A DNA stretch of 54,713 bases, taken from the NCBI GenBank assembly GCA_026928325.1, contig JAIXKS010000039.1, positions 12,216 through 66,928 on the forward strand. Direction: 5' to 3'. Of the stretch, positions 38,504 through 47,536 are shown piece after piece. The DNA comes from Chitinophagales bacterium. Its GTDB lineage: Bacteria > Bacteroidota > Bacteroidia > Chitinophagales > Saprospiraceae. The notes below the pieces were generated by a model. That model saw only the letters and a list, made by a program, of their open reading frames with translations, was not told the origin of the DNA and searched no databases. A program made the position numbers and the translations under genes. Every line of letters starts with the position of its first letter. Positions within the stretch are counted from its first letter, which is position 1.

Positions 38504-40468
38504 ATGCATAGATTTGATATAGGTATTGTTATTGTAAGTTACAACGTTAGGCATTTTTTAGAAAGATGTTTGCTATCTGTTCAAAATGCTGTCGTCGATG
38601 GACTCAAAATCGAAACTTGGGTTGTAGATAATGCCTCGGTTGATGGCACTGCTGATATGGTGGAGTCTCAATTTTCTGAAGTGAATTTTATTGCAAATGC
38701 CGATAATGTCGGCTTTTCTTCCGCAAATAATCAAGCCATCCGAATGATGGACGCCAAATACGTCCTTTTGCTTAACCCGGATACCATCTTAGAAGAGAAA
38801 ACGCTGAAGATGTGTTTTGATTTTATGGAGGGCAAGCCTAAAGCAGGTGTTGTTGGTGTACGAATGATAGATGGAGCGGGCGTTTTTTTGCCAGAGTCCA
38901 AGAGAAGTGTTCCCAATCTTTGGAATTCATTCTGCAAATTATTTTATCTCTCGGATCTATTCCAATCCTCTAAAATATTTAGCGGGTATAACTTAGGTTA
39001 TCTTCCGGAACATGAAACGCATAAGGTGGAAGTTCTTTGTGGTGCTTTTATGTTCATTAGAAATGATGTCCTTGATGAAATCGGGCTTCTCGATGAGGAT
39101 TTCTTTATGTATGGAGAAGATATAGATTTGTCTTATCGGATTTTAAAGGCAAATTATGAAGTTTGGTATTATCCCGAGACAACCATTATTCACTATAAAG
39201 GAGAAAGCACTAAGAAGGGTAGTTTTAATTATCTGAAGACCTTTTATGGCGCCATGCAAATCTATGTCAATAAGCACTACGGACAAGGTGACGCTCGGAT
39301 TTTTGCAAAGGTAATTAATATGGCCATTGCTGTTAGAGGATTAATTAGTGGAATAGGTGCGGTTTTAGCGGTAGTTTTTCGTCCTATCTTGGATATGGTT
39401 TTAATTGTGTTCATGTTGTACCTAGTGAAAGCGGGCTGGGCCAATTATTATTTTGAAAATAACCATTACTATGATGAATCGCCGATATATTGGATTTTTA
39501 GCGGTTATGCTTTGATATGGGTGTTTGTATTATGGCTGAATGGATATTATGATCGCAATAGAGCCGGTGAAAGGAGTTTTCAGTCTTTATGGATAGGAAC
39601 TGTGTTGATTTTGCTGGTTTATGCCTTATTGCCTGTGTGGTTGCGAACCAGTCGTGCGATTATTTTACTAGGAACGATAGGTAGTTACATCATAGTAACT
39701 TTAACGGCGTGGTTTACAGGCTTGAAAAAGTCAAAACAAAATTATCGGGTCAAATCACCTACCATCGCCATTGTTGCTAATCAGGAAAATGCGGCAATAT
39801 TAAAAACAGTTATTGAAAGCACGATGGATTATGAGACTTGTTATTTTATTGCTCCAAATCAGGATCAGTACCATTCGTTTTTTACCAATACACTTGCTTC
39901 TTTACCTAATATCGTCAAAAAACTAGGAATCAGTGAAGTCGTGTATGGTAGCGAAGATGTGGCCATGAAAGATATCATACAGTCGATGACAGATATTGGG
40001 CAAAATGTAAGCTTTAAGATAGGAAGTGCCATATCTCAAAAAATCATAGGCTCAGACGATCGAAATGCACCGGGTGAATTTTTTTCTCTTGATGTTAAAT
40101 ATAAATTAGCAGATTTTAGAATGTTGCGATTTAAGCGGATTTTGGACTTGTGTTTGGCATTGATTTTTATTCCTTTTATTCCATTTCTATGGATATTGAG
40201 TGGGTTTTCGTCTAAGATTGTGGAAAATATCGTACAGGTCGTGTTGGGTCATCGAACTTGGGTAGGGTACACCGGACAGCAACAAGATTATCACTTCTTA
40301 CCGGAATTACCTCAAGCCGTTTTTCCTATAAATGCTAATGATATAGGTATAATCTACGATCAAAAGGATTTTAAGGCTATCAATACCGCTTATGCTAGAA
40401 ATTATAATATCTGGCAAGATGTTAAGATTGTTTTGACTAGTGCTCTGTCTATAAAAAGATATAAATAA
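38504..40468 (+). CDS. Membrane glycosyltransferase: GT2 domain fused to a degenerate sugar-phosphate-transferase-like region
   Basis: The start at 38504, four bases after the recR stop, leads straight into the GT2 fold (DIGIVIVSYNVR); an in-frame ATG at 38483 overlaps recR. Numbers count from 38504. Residues ~5-260 are a rhamnosyl-type GT2 domain with WVVDNASVDGT, LLLNPDT and EDIDLSYR motifs. Hydrophobic segments follow (about 265-400), then a small Rossmann-like region and a segment resembling the C-terminal half of WcaJ-type polyprenyl-phosphate sugar transferases (KRILDLCLALIF, then YARNYNIWQDVKIVLTSAL). The catalytic middle of that family (KFRSM and VGPRP-type motifs) is missing, so this part is probably non-catalytic. 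The last nine codons and stop come from a MITE-like repeat. A role in surface polysaccharide assembly is inferred. Confidence 0.85.
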   Translation: MHRFDIGIVIVSYNVRHFLERCLLSVQNAVVDGLKIETWVVDNASVDGTADMVESQFSEVNFIANADNVGFSSANNQAIRMMDAKYVLLLNPDTILEEKTLKMCFDFMEGKPKAGVVGVRMIDGAGVFLPESKRSVPNLWNSFCKLFYLSDLFQSSKIFSGYNLGYLPEHETHKVEVLCGAFMFIRNDVLDEIGLLDEDFFMYGEDIDLSYRILKANYEVWYYPETTIIHYKGESTKKGSFNYLKTFYGAMQIYVNKHYGQGDARIFAKVINMAIAVRGLISGIGAVLAVVFRPILDMVLIVFMLYLVKAGWANYYFENNHYYDESPIYWIFSGYALIWVFVLWLNGYYDRNRAGERSFQSLWIGTVLILLVYALLPVWLRTSRAIILLGTIGSYIIVTLTAWFTGLKKSKQNYRVKSPTIAIVANQENAAILKTVIESTMDYETCYFIAPNQDQYHSFFTNTLASLPNIVKKLGISEVVYGSEDVAMKDIIQSMTDIGQNVSFKIGSAISQKIIGSDDRNAPGEFFSLDVKYKLADFRMLRFKRILDLCLALIFIPFIPFLWILSGFSSKIVENIVQVVLGHRTWVGYTGQQQDYHFLPELPQAVFPINANDIGIIYDQKDFKAINTAYARNYNIWQDVKIVLTSALSIKRYK

Positions 40469-40601
40469 TAATGGAAGTTATTTTTTTTAAAAGATCAAGG
40501 CGAAAAACGGAGGCATAGTGGTAACTATGACGAGTATTTTTAACGATGAGATTTGAAAAAAAATAACAACATTTCATTAAGATATTTTGTGGACATCGCA
40601 C
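40440..40601 (-). repeat. MITE-like inverted repeat, copy 5 (opposite orientation, overlaps a gene end)
   Basis: Full-length copy in the opposite orientation to the others. It is flanked by CTA (40437-40439) and TAG (40602-40604). One end is the perfect GTGCTCTGTC (40440-40449); the other is degraded (GGACATCGCAC). The glycosyltransferase frame runs into it and stops at a TAA inside (40466-40468). The element lies between convergent genes, where a hairpin could act as a terminator. Confidence 0.9.
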
Positions 40602-40665
40602 TAGAATCAAAGAAATTAAAATTTCTTTAATTGGCATTTACCTCGGAAAGTTCTAATTCGATTGG

Positions 40666-43077
40666 CTATGAATATTTTTTAGGAAATACTTCCTGCATCA
40701 AACGCATGACTGCATCAAATACATCCTCGCCGTTTGGCTTTGTAAAATAGTCACCATCGGATCCAAATGGAGGTCTATGCGCTTTTGCTGTTAGGGTAAC
40801 TGGAGCTGAATCTAGATATTGATAAGCGTTCCATTTTTCTAAAACTTCGCGCATCATATAGGCCGTGGCACCACCGGGTATATCTTCATCCATAAAGATA
40901 ACTCGATTCGTCTTTTTAATAGAATGGGCTATAATGCCATGCTTGTCAAAAGGAAGTAAGGTCTGCGCATCGATAAGTTCAACGGATATCCCGAAACTTT
41001 GAAGCAGTTCGATACCTTTTTGAGCTTCTCTTACACAAGAACCATAAGTAACAAGGGTGATGTCATCTCCTTCTAAGAGGATTTCAGGAACGCCCAATGG
41101 CAATGTAAATTCTAGTAGATTTTGCGGAAGCTTTTCACGAAGCCTATAACCGTTCAAGCATTCAATGACGATGCCTGGATCATCCGATTGAATGAGTGCA
41201 TTGTAGAAACCGACGGCTTGCGTCATATTTCTTGGTACGCAAATGTAGATACCTTGCATTGAATTTAAAAGCATACCCATCGGAGATCCAGCATGCCAAA
41301 TCCCTTCCAGACGATGCCCTCTTGTTCGGATGATAGCCGGCGAACGTTGAATTCCATTACTTCTATATCGCACTGTAGCTAGATCGTCCGTCAATGCAGA
41401 AAAAGCATAAGCCAGGTAATCTAGATATTGAATTTCAGCTATGGGTCTAAGACCGCGCATTGCTCCACCTATGGCTTGTCCCATTATCGTCCACTCTCTG
41501 ATACCGGTGTCAAAAACGCGTTCATGACCGTACTTTTGCTGTAAACCGGCAAAACCTTGGTTGACATCACCAATTTGCCCAACATCTTCCCCAAAGGCTA
41601 TAACATAAGGATTGGAGGCTAGTAAAGCATCAAAATAGTGATTGAGTACTTGATAACCAGGAACCATTTCTGGTTCTAAACCATATTTGATAGCTGTTCC
41701 GGTAATGTTAATCGCAGCGTATTTATTGTCACTAAACAATTTTGTGCTATATCTTTTATTTCCAGCATCTAAACCTTCTGCAATGAAATTTTTCAATGCG
41801 TTTCCTTGGTCGTAGTTGAGTCGGCTAAGTTGGATGTCGAGCTTGCGTGCATTGCTGATAATCTCTGCAAAACTGATATTCAGAGAGGTGAGAAGTTGAC
41901 TTTCAAGATGAGTTATCGCATCTGTTTTTGTACTTTCGGGTAAAGCCTTGTAAATAGATTTGAGTTGATCTAAATAGTTATTAATATCTCCTCTATAAGC
42001 TTTCCAAGCATTATCCTTGGCTTTTTTTGTATATTCGATAGCATCTGTTCGGATAGCTTCTACTTCTTCAGCTGTTGCAATTCCTGATTCGATGATCCAA
42101 TCTTCCATCTTTTTGATACAATCGGTTTCTTTTTCCCAATGTAATCTTTCAGGAGATTTATATCTTTCGTGGGACCCACTCGTAGAATGGCCTTGGGGTT
42201 GTGTCGCTTCTTGAACGTGAATCAAGCAAGGTACATGCTGTTCTCTGACTTTCTGAGCCGCTTTCTCATAAACTGCACAAAGTGTAGGATAATCCCATGC
42301 TTTTACAGTATAAATGAGTATTCCATTACCGTTTTTATCTTGAAGAAAGCCTTCAAGAGATTTAGATATAGAACCCTTGTTGGTTTGCATTTCTACCGGA
42401 ACACTGATACCATAACCATCGTCCCAAACAGAAACGAGAAGCGGAACTTTTGTGACAGAAGCGGCATTAATCGTTTCCCAAAAGATACCTTCAGAAGTGG
42501 AAGCATCGCCTATGGTTACAAAGGAGATCTCATTGCCATTATCAGAAAAATGTCCTTTGCCGGGTATATCTAATTTCCGATATTTTTTTGAAGCCATAGC
42601 GATTCCTAAACTTCGCGCCATTTGGCCAGCAGTGGGAGAAATATCGGAAGAGACATTGTATTGTGTCGTTTGATTAAGCCACTCGCCTTCACCATCCATA
42701 AATGGCGTGGCAAAATGGTTATTCATCTGTCTGCCACCTGAAAATGGATCATTTTTTGTGTCAGAATAAAGTTGAGCAAATAGTTCTTCAACTGTACTTA
42801 ATCCACGAGCCAATATAAAGGTTTGATCGCGATAATAACCAGAACGCCAATCTCCTTTCTTAAAGGCTCTGGCCATTGCCACTTGGGCTACTTCTTTGCC
42901 ATCTCCGAAGATGCCGAATTTAGCTTTTCCATTTAAAACTTCTTTTCTACCTACAAGGCTTGCTTCGCGGCTTACGATACAAACCCATAGGTCGTTTAAG
43001 GTATTTTTTTTGAAGGCTAGGCTATCTTTATCAGGTGTTTCCAAGACTTCTAACGATGGTAAATCCGGTAAATTCAT
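40666..43077 (-). CDS. 2-oxoacid dehydrogenase E1, fused alpha and beta subunits
   Basis: The thiamine-diphosphate E1 component that decarboxylates 2-oxoacids, probably branched-chain (or pyruvate), and passes the acyl group to a lipoyl E2. The start is the ATG at 43077 (MNLPDLPSLEVLE), giving 803 aa; the frame continues upstream to a TTG at 43116, but a TATCTTTGC promoter box lies inside that stretch, making the shorter form far more likely. The N-terminal half is the alpha part, with the ThDP motif IGDASTSEGIFWETINAA and a phosphorylation-loop-like HSTSGSHERYKSPE; the C-terminal half (from about 455, YQVLNHYFDALLASNPYVIAF) is the beta part, with GEDVGQIGDVNQGF. E2 and E3 genes are not in the window. 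Confidence 0.92.
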   Translation of the reverse strand: MNLPDLPSLEVLETPDKDSLAFKKNTLNDLWVCIVSREASLVGRKEVLNGKAKFGIFGDGKEVAQVAMARAFKKGDWRSGYYRDQTFILARGLSTVEELFAQLYSDTKNDPFSGGRQMNNHFATPFMDGEGEWLNQTTQYNVSSDISPTAGQMARSLGIAMASKKYRKLDIPGKGHFSDNGNEISFVTIGDASTSEGIFWETINAASVTKVPLLVSVWDDGYGISVPVEMQTNKGSISKSLEGFLQDKNGNGILIYTVKAWDYPTLCAVYEKAAQKVREQHVPCLIHVQEATQPQGHSTSGSHERYKSPERLHWEKETDCIKKMEDWIIESGIATAEEVEAIRTDAIEYTKKAKDNAWKAYRGDINNYLDQLKSIYKALPESTKTDAITHLESQLLTSLNISFAEIISNARKLDIQLSRLNYDQGNALKNFIAEGLDAGNKRYSTKLFSDNKYAAINITGTAIKYGLEPEMVPGYQVLNHYFDALLASNPYVIAFGEDVGQIGDVNQGFAGLQQKYGHERVFDTGIREWTIMGQAIGGAMRGLRPIAEIQYLDYLAYAFSALTDDLATVRYRSNGIQRSPAIIRTRGHRLEGIWHAGSPMGMLLNSMQGIYICVPRNMTQAVGFYNALIQSDDPGIVIECLNGYRLREKLPQNLLEFTLPLGVPEILLEGDDITLVTYGSCVREAQKGIELLQSFGISVELIDAQTLLPFDKHGIIAHSIKKTNRVIFMDEDIPGGATAYMMREVLEKWNAYQYLDSAPVTLTAKAHRPPFGSDGDYFTKPNGEDVFDAVMRLMQEVFPKKYS

Positions 43078-43102
43078 AAAATTCGGGTTGGTTAAGGATG
43101 GT

Positions 43103-43111
43103 GCAAAGATA
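43103..43111 (-). promoter_or_regulatory. Bacteroidota -7 box for fused E1 gene
   Basis: On the minus strand this reads TATCTTTGC, 25 bases before the ATG at 43077. Its place inside the upstream-extended frame argues for the shorter protein. No clear -33 element was seen. Confidence 0.65.
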
Positions 43112-43402
43112 ATCAAAATTTTTCATTTTTCCTTAATATTCCCTTTGCCAATAAATAAATACTTACTTATGTTATGGGATGCTTTGGCGCATTTAGGCAT
43201 GTGTTTCATCTTCATGTCTAAGTACAAATATTAGTTTATATTAATAAATTGTAATGTGTTACTTCTTGAATTGTAAAGATAGGTACAAATAAGTTGATGA
43301 TATATTATAAGATTGAATGTATATAACTCCTAGTAAATGTATTTTGAAACCGAAAGGTGAATCGGTGTAACCCTTGTTACAAAGAGATGATTTTTATCAT
43401 GC
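43112..43402. other. Divergent intergenic region between E1 and sulfur locus
   Basis: About 290 AT-rich bases between two divergent promoters. I found no repeat copy, RNA gene or coding frame. TTG at 43374-43376 is a loose candidate -33 for the TauE promoter but is too far from its -7 box. An operator for a sulfur-responsive repressor could lie here, but no convincing dyad was seen. Confidence 0.4.
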
Positions 43403-43411
43403 TATCTTTGC
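43403..43411 (+). promoter_or_regulatory. Bacteroidota -7 box opening the sulfur locus
   Basis: TATCTTTGC is an exact TAnnTTTGC match, 24 bases before the ATG of the TauE/SafE gene. It is the best promoter candidate for the whole 43436-47950 gene set; gaps between those genes are short, from 13 to 57 bases. Confidence 0.65.
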
Positions 43412-43435
43412 GGTGTTAAAAAATAAAACAGAAAG

Positions 43436-44239
43436 ATGATAGAGGTTATTGGATATATCGCTTCCATATTAATAGGTGTTTCGCTAGGCTTGATTGGTAG
43501 TGGTGGAAGCATTTTGACAGTTCCAGTATTGGTTTATTTGTTTTCTGTGGATGCAGTTGCTGCAACAGCTTATTCTTTATTTATAGTTGGATTGTCAGCA
43601 GCCTTTGGAAGTTTTGAATATTTTAGGAAAGGTCTTGTAAATGTCAAAACAGCCATTGTTTTTGGAATACCTTCTATTGTGGCAGTTTTTTTAACTAGAG
43701 CTTACTTGGTGCCGGCGATTCCCAATGAGGTCTTTTCGGTAGGTAGTTTTGTAGTGACGAAGAGTATATTGTTGTTATTGTTGTTCGCTGTTTTGATGAT
43801 AGTCAGTGCCTACAGTATGATAAAGCCTTCCAAAAACAAAGAGGAAGATGCAGATGAAGCAACTGAACAAAAATTTAATTATCCCGTCATATTGATTGAA
43901 GGTCTTTTAGTCGGCATGGTAACGGGATTAGTAGGTGCAGGTGGTGGATTTTTAATCATTCCGGCCTTAGTGCTCTTGTCTAAATTACCAATGAAAGAAG
44001 CCGTAGGAACATCCTTAGTCATCATTGCCGCAAAATCTTTGATTGGATTTTTAGGAGAGAGTAGTGAAACCATGATGGATTGGATGTTGATGTCGAAGGT
44101 TGCAGCCTTTGCCATTGGTGGTATTTTTATCGGTACTTTTTTGTCTAAGAAGATTGACGGTAAAAAGCTGAAACCTACTTTTGGATGGTTTGTTCTAATT
44201 ATGGGTATTTATATCATTATCAAAGAAACATTATTGTAA
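43436..44239 (+). CDS. TauE/SafE family membrane transporter
   Basis: A 267-aa inner-membrane protein with about eight hydrophobic helices and the family's two Gly-rich inverted halves: GVSLGLIGSGGSILTVPVL (about 14-32) and GMVTGLVGAGGGFLIIPAL (about 160-178). Relatives export sulfite, sulfoacetate or other organosulfur anions. A short charged linker (KNKEEDADEATEQK) divides the halves. It is first in the sulfur locus; in other bacteria tauE is found next to cstB-type genes, which supports a role in removing sulfite formed during persulfide oxidation. Confidence 0.9.
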   Translation: MIEVIGYIASILIGVSLGLIGSGGSILTVPVLVYLFSVDAVAATAYSLFIVGLSAAFGSFEYFRKGLVNVKTAIVFGIPSIVAVFLTRAYLVPAIPNEVFSVGSFVVTKSILLLLLFAVLMIVSAYSMIKPSKNKEEDADEATEQKFNYPVILIEGLLVGMVTGLVGAGGGFLIIPALVLLSKLPMKEAVGTSLVIIAAKSLIGFLGESSETMMDWMLMSKVAAFAIGGIFIGTFLSKKIDGKKLKPTFGWFVLIMGIYIIIKETLL

Positions 44240-44296
44240 TTTATTAATTAAGCATACATTTTTACTTTTTATAAATCATATTTTAAATTTTTTATT

Positions 44297-45700
44297 ATGT
44301 TATTTCAGCATATTTATGACAAAAGTTTAGCTCAAGCTAGTTTTTTTATTGGATGTCAAGCACATGGTGTGGCTGCGGTTATAGATCCTAAGAGAGATAT
44401 AGATACTTATCTAGAGATTGCGGAGCAAAACAATATGAAAATTACTCATATTTTTGAAACACACATTCATGCGGATTTCCTTACTGGTTCTAGAGAATTA
44501 GCCGCTATCACAGGTGCTCAAATGTATTTATCTGACGAAGGTGGTCCGGATTGGCAATATGCATTTCCACACGTTGGATTAAAGCATAATGATCAAGTTA
44601 AAATGGGCAATTTGATTTTTGAAGTTTTACATACGCCTGGTCATACACCTGAAAGTATTAGCTTTTTGCTGACAGATACGCCTGCAAGTAAAGAACCGGT
44701 TATGTTGTTTACAGGTGATTTTGTTTTTGTAGGAGATATAGGTCGTCCGGATTTATTAGAAAAAGCTGCTGGCTTAGTGGGAACACAAGATGTAGGCGCT
44801 GTCCAAATGTACGATTCTATCAAGAAATTCGAGGCTTTACCGGATTATATTCAGGTTTGGCCGGGGCACGGTGCAGGTTCTGCATGTGGAAAAGCTTTGG
44901 GCGCAGTACCGAGCACTACAGTAGGTTATGAAAAAATCAGAAACTGGGCTTTTCAATACGGTGATGACAAGTCTGGATTTATTGATTACTTGTTGAGTGA
45001 TCAGCCTGAACCACCGAAGTATTTTGCAATGATGAAAAAGTTGAATAAGGTGGATAGACCTTTATTGACATCTGTACCTGCATTGAAAAAATTGACTTCG
45101 GCTGAATTGAAAGATGCTATGGATAAGGGTGTTAAAGTGATCGATACAAGACTAAAATCTGAATTTGGAGAAGGATATATTCCTGGAAGTATCAACATCC
45201 AAGGTACCAATTCGTTTTCAACTTGGGCAGGATGGTTCTTAAGCTATGATGAGCCTTTTATACTCGTGGCACCGGAAGACCAACACGATGATTTAGTTCG
45301 CAAATTGATGCGTATCGGCCTTGATAATATCATGGGATATATTCCATCTACTGAAACTTATACAGCTACAGGTGGCAAGTTAAGTACCGTAAAATATATG
45401 GATATGGATTCGCTTAAAGCAGAAGTAGTAGCTAATGCCGGCACGCAGATTGTGGATTTACGAGGATTGACAGAGTTTAATTCTGGGCATATTAAAGGTG
45501 CAAACCACGTTTTTGTAGGTACGCTTTTAGATAATTTAGATAAAATCAACAAAGATAAGAAAATCGTTATCCATTGTCAAGGTGGAGACCGAGCTACTAT
45601 TGGTTATTCATTGCTCAAAGCAAAGGGCTTCGATAATGTGTATAACTTTACTGAAGGTATGAATGAGTGGGTTGCCAATCAAAATGAATTAGAATTTTAG
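44297..45700 (+). CDS. CstB-like persulfide dioxygenase-rhodanese
   Basis: A 467-aa three-domain enzyme with the architecture of CstB: metallo-beta-lactamase persulfide dioxygenase (about 1-250), pseudo-rhodanese (about 265-355) and active rhodanese (about 365-465). The non-haem iron ligands are predicted as His56, His58 and Asp60 (THIHADF), His116 (TPGHTPES) and Asp141 (TGDFVFVGD). The middle rhodanese has no catalytic Cys (LVAPEDQHDD occupies the loop), while the C-terminal one has Cys427 in HCQGGDRAT. CstB converts low-molecular-weight persulfides to thiosulfate without releasing sulfite; the same chemistry is inferred. An ordinary ETHE1-type dioxygenase activity is the alternative. Confidence 0.9.
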   Translation: MLFQHIYDKSLAQASFFIGCQAHGVAAVIDPKRDIDTYLEIAEQNNMKITHIFETHIHADFLTGSRELAAITGAQMYLSDEGGPDWQYAFPHVGLKHNDQVKMGNLIFEVLHTPGHTPESISFLLTDTPASKEPVMLFTGDFVFVGDIGRPDLLEKAAGLVGTQDVGAVQMYDSIKKFEALPDYIQVWPGHGAGSACGKALGAVPSTTVGYEKIRNWAFQYGDDKSGFIDYLLSDQPEPPKYFAMMKKLNKVDRPLLTSVPALKKLTSAELKDAMDKGVKVIDTRLKSEFGEGYIPGSINIQGTNSFSTWAGWFLSYDEPFILVAPEDQHDDLVRKLMRIGLDNIMGYIPSTETYTATGGKLSTVKYMDMDSLKAEVVANAGTQIVDLRGLTEFNSGHIKGANHVFVGTLLDNLDKINKDKKIVIHCQGGDRATIGYSLLKAKGFDNVYNFTEGMNEWVANQNELEF

Positions 45701-45730
45701 ATTTGTTGGATCAAAAAATATAGACCAATT

Positions 45731-46948
45731 ATGTTGTCAAATTTTAAAAAGGTATTAGGGCTGGATTCCAGCTCTGATACCATCGCAGACGGTGCTTATG
45801 TGGTAGATGTGCGCAGTAAGGCAGAATATGCTTCTGGGCACGTCAAGTGTGCTGTAAATATCCCGCTTGAATTAATTGAAAATAACATTGAAGCGCTCAA
45901 GGCACACAACCAAGTTGTCGTGTATTGTCGGAGTGGTAACCGTAGCGAACATGCCAAAAGACTACTCAATCTAGGTGGACATACCAACGTGATCAATGCG
46001 GGTTCTCTTGAAGCAGCACATCAATCTCTGTCTAAAATAGGCTCATATGATGCCGAAATAGTTACAGAAGAAATAGATGTTGTCCAGCAATACAAGAGCA
46101 ACAAAGATAAGGATACGGCTGTCCTCAAGGTATTGATACCAACGGATTTTAGTGTTCAATCTGATTTTGCTTTTATGATGGTCCAGAAGTTGGAAGAGCA
46201 CTTAACGATTGAGCCGCATTTTGTGCATATTATAGATGTACCGGATACTGTGACGTTAGACGGCCATGGCAATATTACTACTTGTGGCGATATTGATGGA
46301 AGATATGTGCAAGCTCAAGTAGATATAGCAGAACAAAAGCTAAAACAGATTAAAGAGCAGCATGGTGATCATATTCAAACTTATGTGAGGTTTGGAAAAC
46401 TAACTGACACAATCAATTTGTTTTCATCCGAAATGGGTTTTGATTTGGTCGTTATGGGTACTAAAGGCACATGGGGTCTCAAAGAGAAACTGACAACTAC
46501 GAAGTCTCAACTTGTAGTTCGAAAGTCACAAGCTCCAGTACTAACGCTCATGTGTGATCGATCCGACTTAATCATCAATGACGTTTTATACGTCCATGAT
46601 TTTTCAGACGACGATAATAGCGATGTGCCGATTATGCATAAGTTTTCTGATTTCTTTCATGCAACCTTCCATTTATTACATATAAATGATGTCAATTCAG
46701 TAGCAGATAGTGGAAAAATTGAAAATAATATGAAAACTTATGCAGAGAATCATAATCTTCAAAAATACAAAACGCATATACTTGCTGCCAAAGATGTAGA
46801 AGAAGGTGTAAAGGAGTTCTTGAAAAAGCAAGATGCTGACATCGTATTTATCGGTACGCATGGAAAAGGGGGTAAATTCCATAAGAGTTATGCGGAAGCC
46901 CTTGTAAAACATTTGTTTAAACCCATTGTTACATTTCATTTTAATTAA
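45731..46948 (+). CDS. Fusion of rhodanese with two universal-stress-protein domains
   Basis: A 405-aa cytoplasmic fusion. Residues ~15-105 are a rhodanese domain with catalytic Cys66 in the loop CRSGNRS. Residues ~130-275 are a universal stress protein (USP) domain (LKVLIPTDFS… and DLVVMGTKGTWGLKEKL). Residues ~280-405 are a second, more divergent USP domain ending IVFIGTHGKGG…PIVTFHF. The usual ATP motif G-x2-G-x9-G-S/T is incomplete in both USP domains, so nucleotide binding is doubtful. It starts 30 bases after the CstB-like gene and 17 before the YeeE gene. A sulfur carrier or sensor role is inferred. Confidence 0.88.
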   Translation: MLSNFKKVLGLDSSSDTIADGAYVVDVRSKAEYASGHVKCAVNIPLELIENNIEALKAHNQVVVYCRSGNRSEHAKRLLNLGGHTNVINAGSLEAAHQSLSKIGSYDAEIVTEEIDVVQQYKSNKDKDTAVLKVLIPTDFSVQSDFAFMMVQKLEEHLTIEPHFVHIIDVPDTVTLDGHGNITTCGDIDGRYVQAQVDIAEQKLKQIKEQHGDHIQTYVRFGKLTDTINLFSSEMGFDLVVMGTKGTWGLKEKLTTTKSQLVVRKSQAPVLTLMCDRSDLIINDVLYVHDFSDDDNSDVPIMHKFSDFFHATFHLLHINDVNSVADSGKIENNMKTYAENHNLQKYKTHILAAKDVEEGVKEFLKKQDADIVFIGTHGKGGKFHKSYAEALVKHLFKPIVTFHFN

Positions 46949-46965
46949 AACAGATTTATAATTTC

Positions 46966-47523
46966 ATGATGACATTACTGACGCAGAGCTGGTCCTGGTG
47001 GTTTTCGGGATTAGTGATATCATCTATCATGTTTCTATTGTTATTTTTCGGTAAATCCTTTGGATTTTCAGCTAATTTAAGGACGATTTGTGCCGCTGCC
47101 GGTGCAGGAAAACATGTCAGTTTTTTTAATTTCAATTGGAAAGCTCAAACTTGGAATTTGATTTTTTTAGTTGGAGCCATTTTAGGTGGATTTATTGCAG
47201 CTACGTTTATGAGTGACGGATCACCTGCACATATTTCTGAAAATACTATTCGGGATTTAGCAGAATTAGGCTTTTCAAAACCAGAATCGATGCAACCTGC
47301 GGAGCTTTATGATTTTAGCGCGTTAATGACAGGTAAAGGTTTTTTAATTTTGGCTTTAGGAGGTTTAATGGTTGGTTTTGGTAGTCGCTATGCCGGTGGT
47401 TGTACTTCTGGACACGCTATCAGTGGATTATCAAATTTACAGTTACCTTCTTTAATGGCTGTTATTGGTTTTTTTATCGGTGGCCTATTGATGACCCACG
47501 TTTTATTTCCCTTTATTTTTTAA
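46966..47523 (+). CDS. YeeE/YedE-family transporter half (first)
   Basis: A 185-aa membrane protein with about four to five helices and the family signature GFGSRYAGGCTSGHAISG, with Cys146 in GCTSGH. The E. coli relative TsuA (YeeE) is one longer chain that carries thiosulfate through conserved cysteines; here the function is split over two adjacent genes. The partner gene starts 13 bases later. Uptake of thiosulfate, or movement of another sulfur species, is inferred. Confidence 0.88.
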   Translation: MMTLLTQSWSWWFSGLVISSIMFLLLFFGKSFGFSANLRTICAAAGAGKHVSFFNFNWKAQTWNLIFLVGAILGGFIAATFMSDGSPAHISENTIRDLAELGFSKPESMQPAELYDFSALMTGKGFLILALGGLMVGFGSRYAGGCTSGHAISGLSNLQLPSLMAVIGFFIGGLLMTHVLFPFIF

Positions 47524-47536
47524 ATAATATATAGAA

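Noticed and set aside
40609-40628. Hairpin AAAGAAATT-AA-AATTTCTTT as terminator for the E1 gene
   Set aside because: All-AU except for single G/C positions and without a U run on either strand; too weak to call.
42169-42573. 134-aa + strand open frame inside the E1 gene
   Set aside because: Antisense to conserved ThDP-binding sequence; an open frame is expected by chance here.
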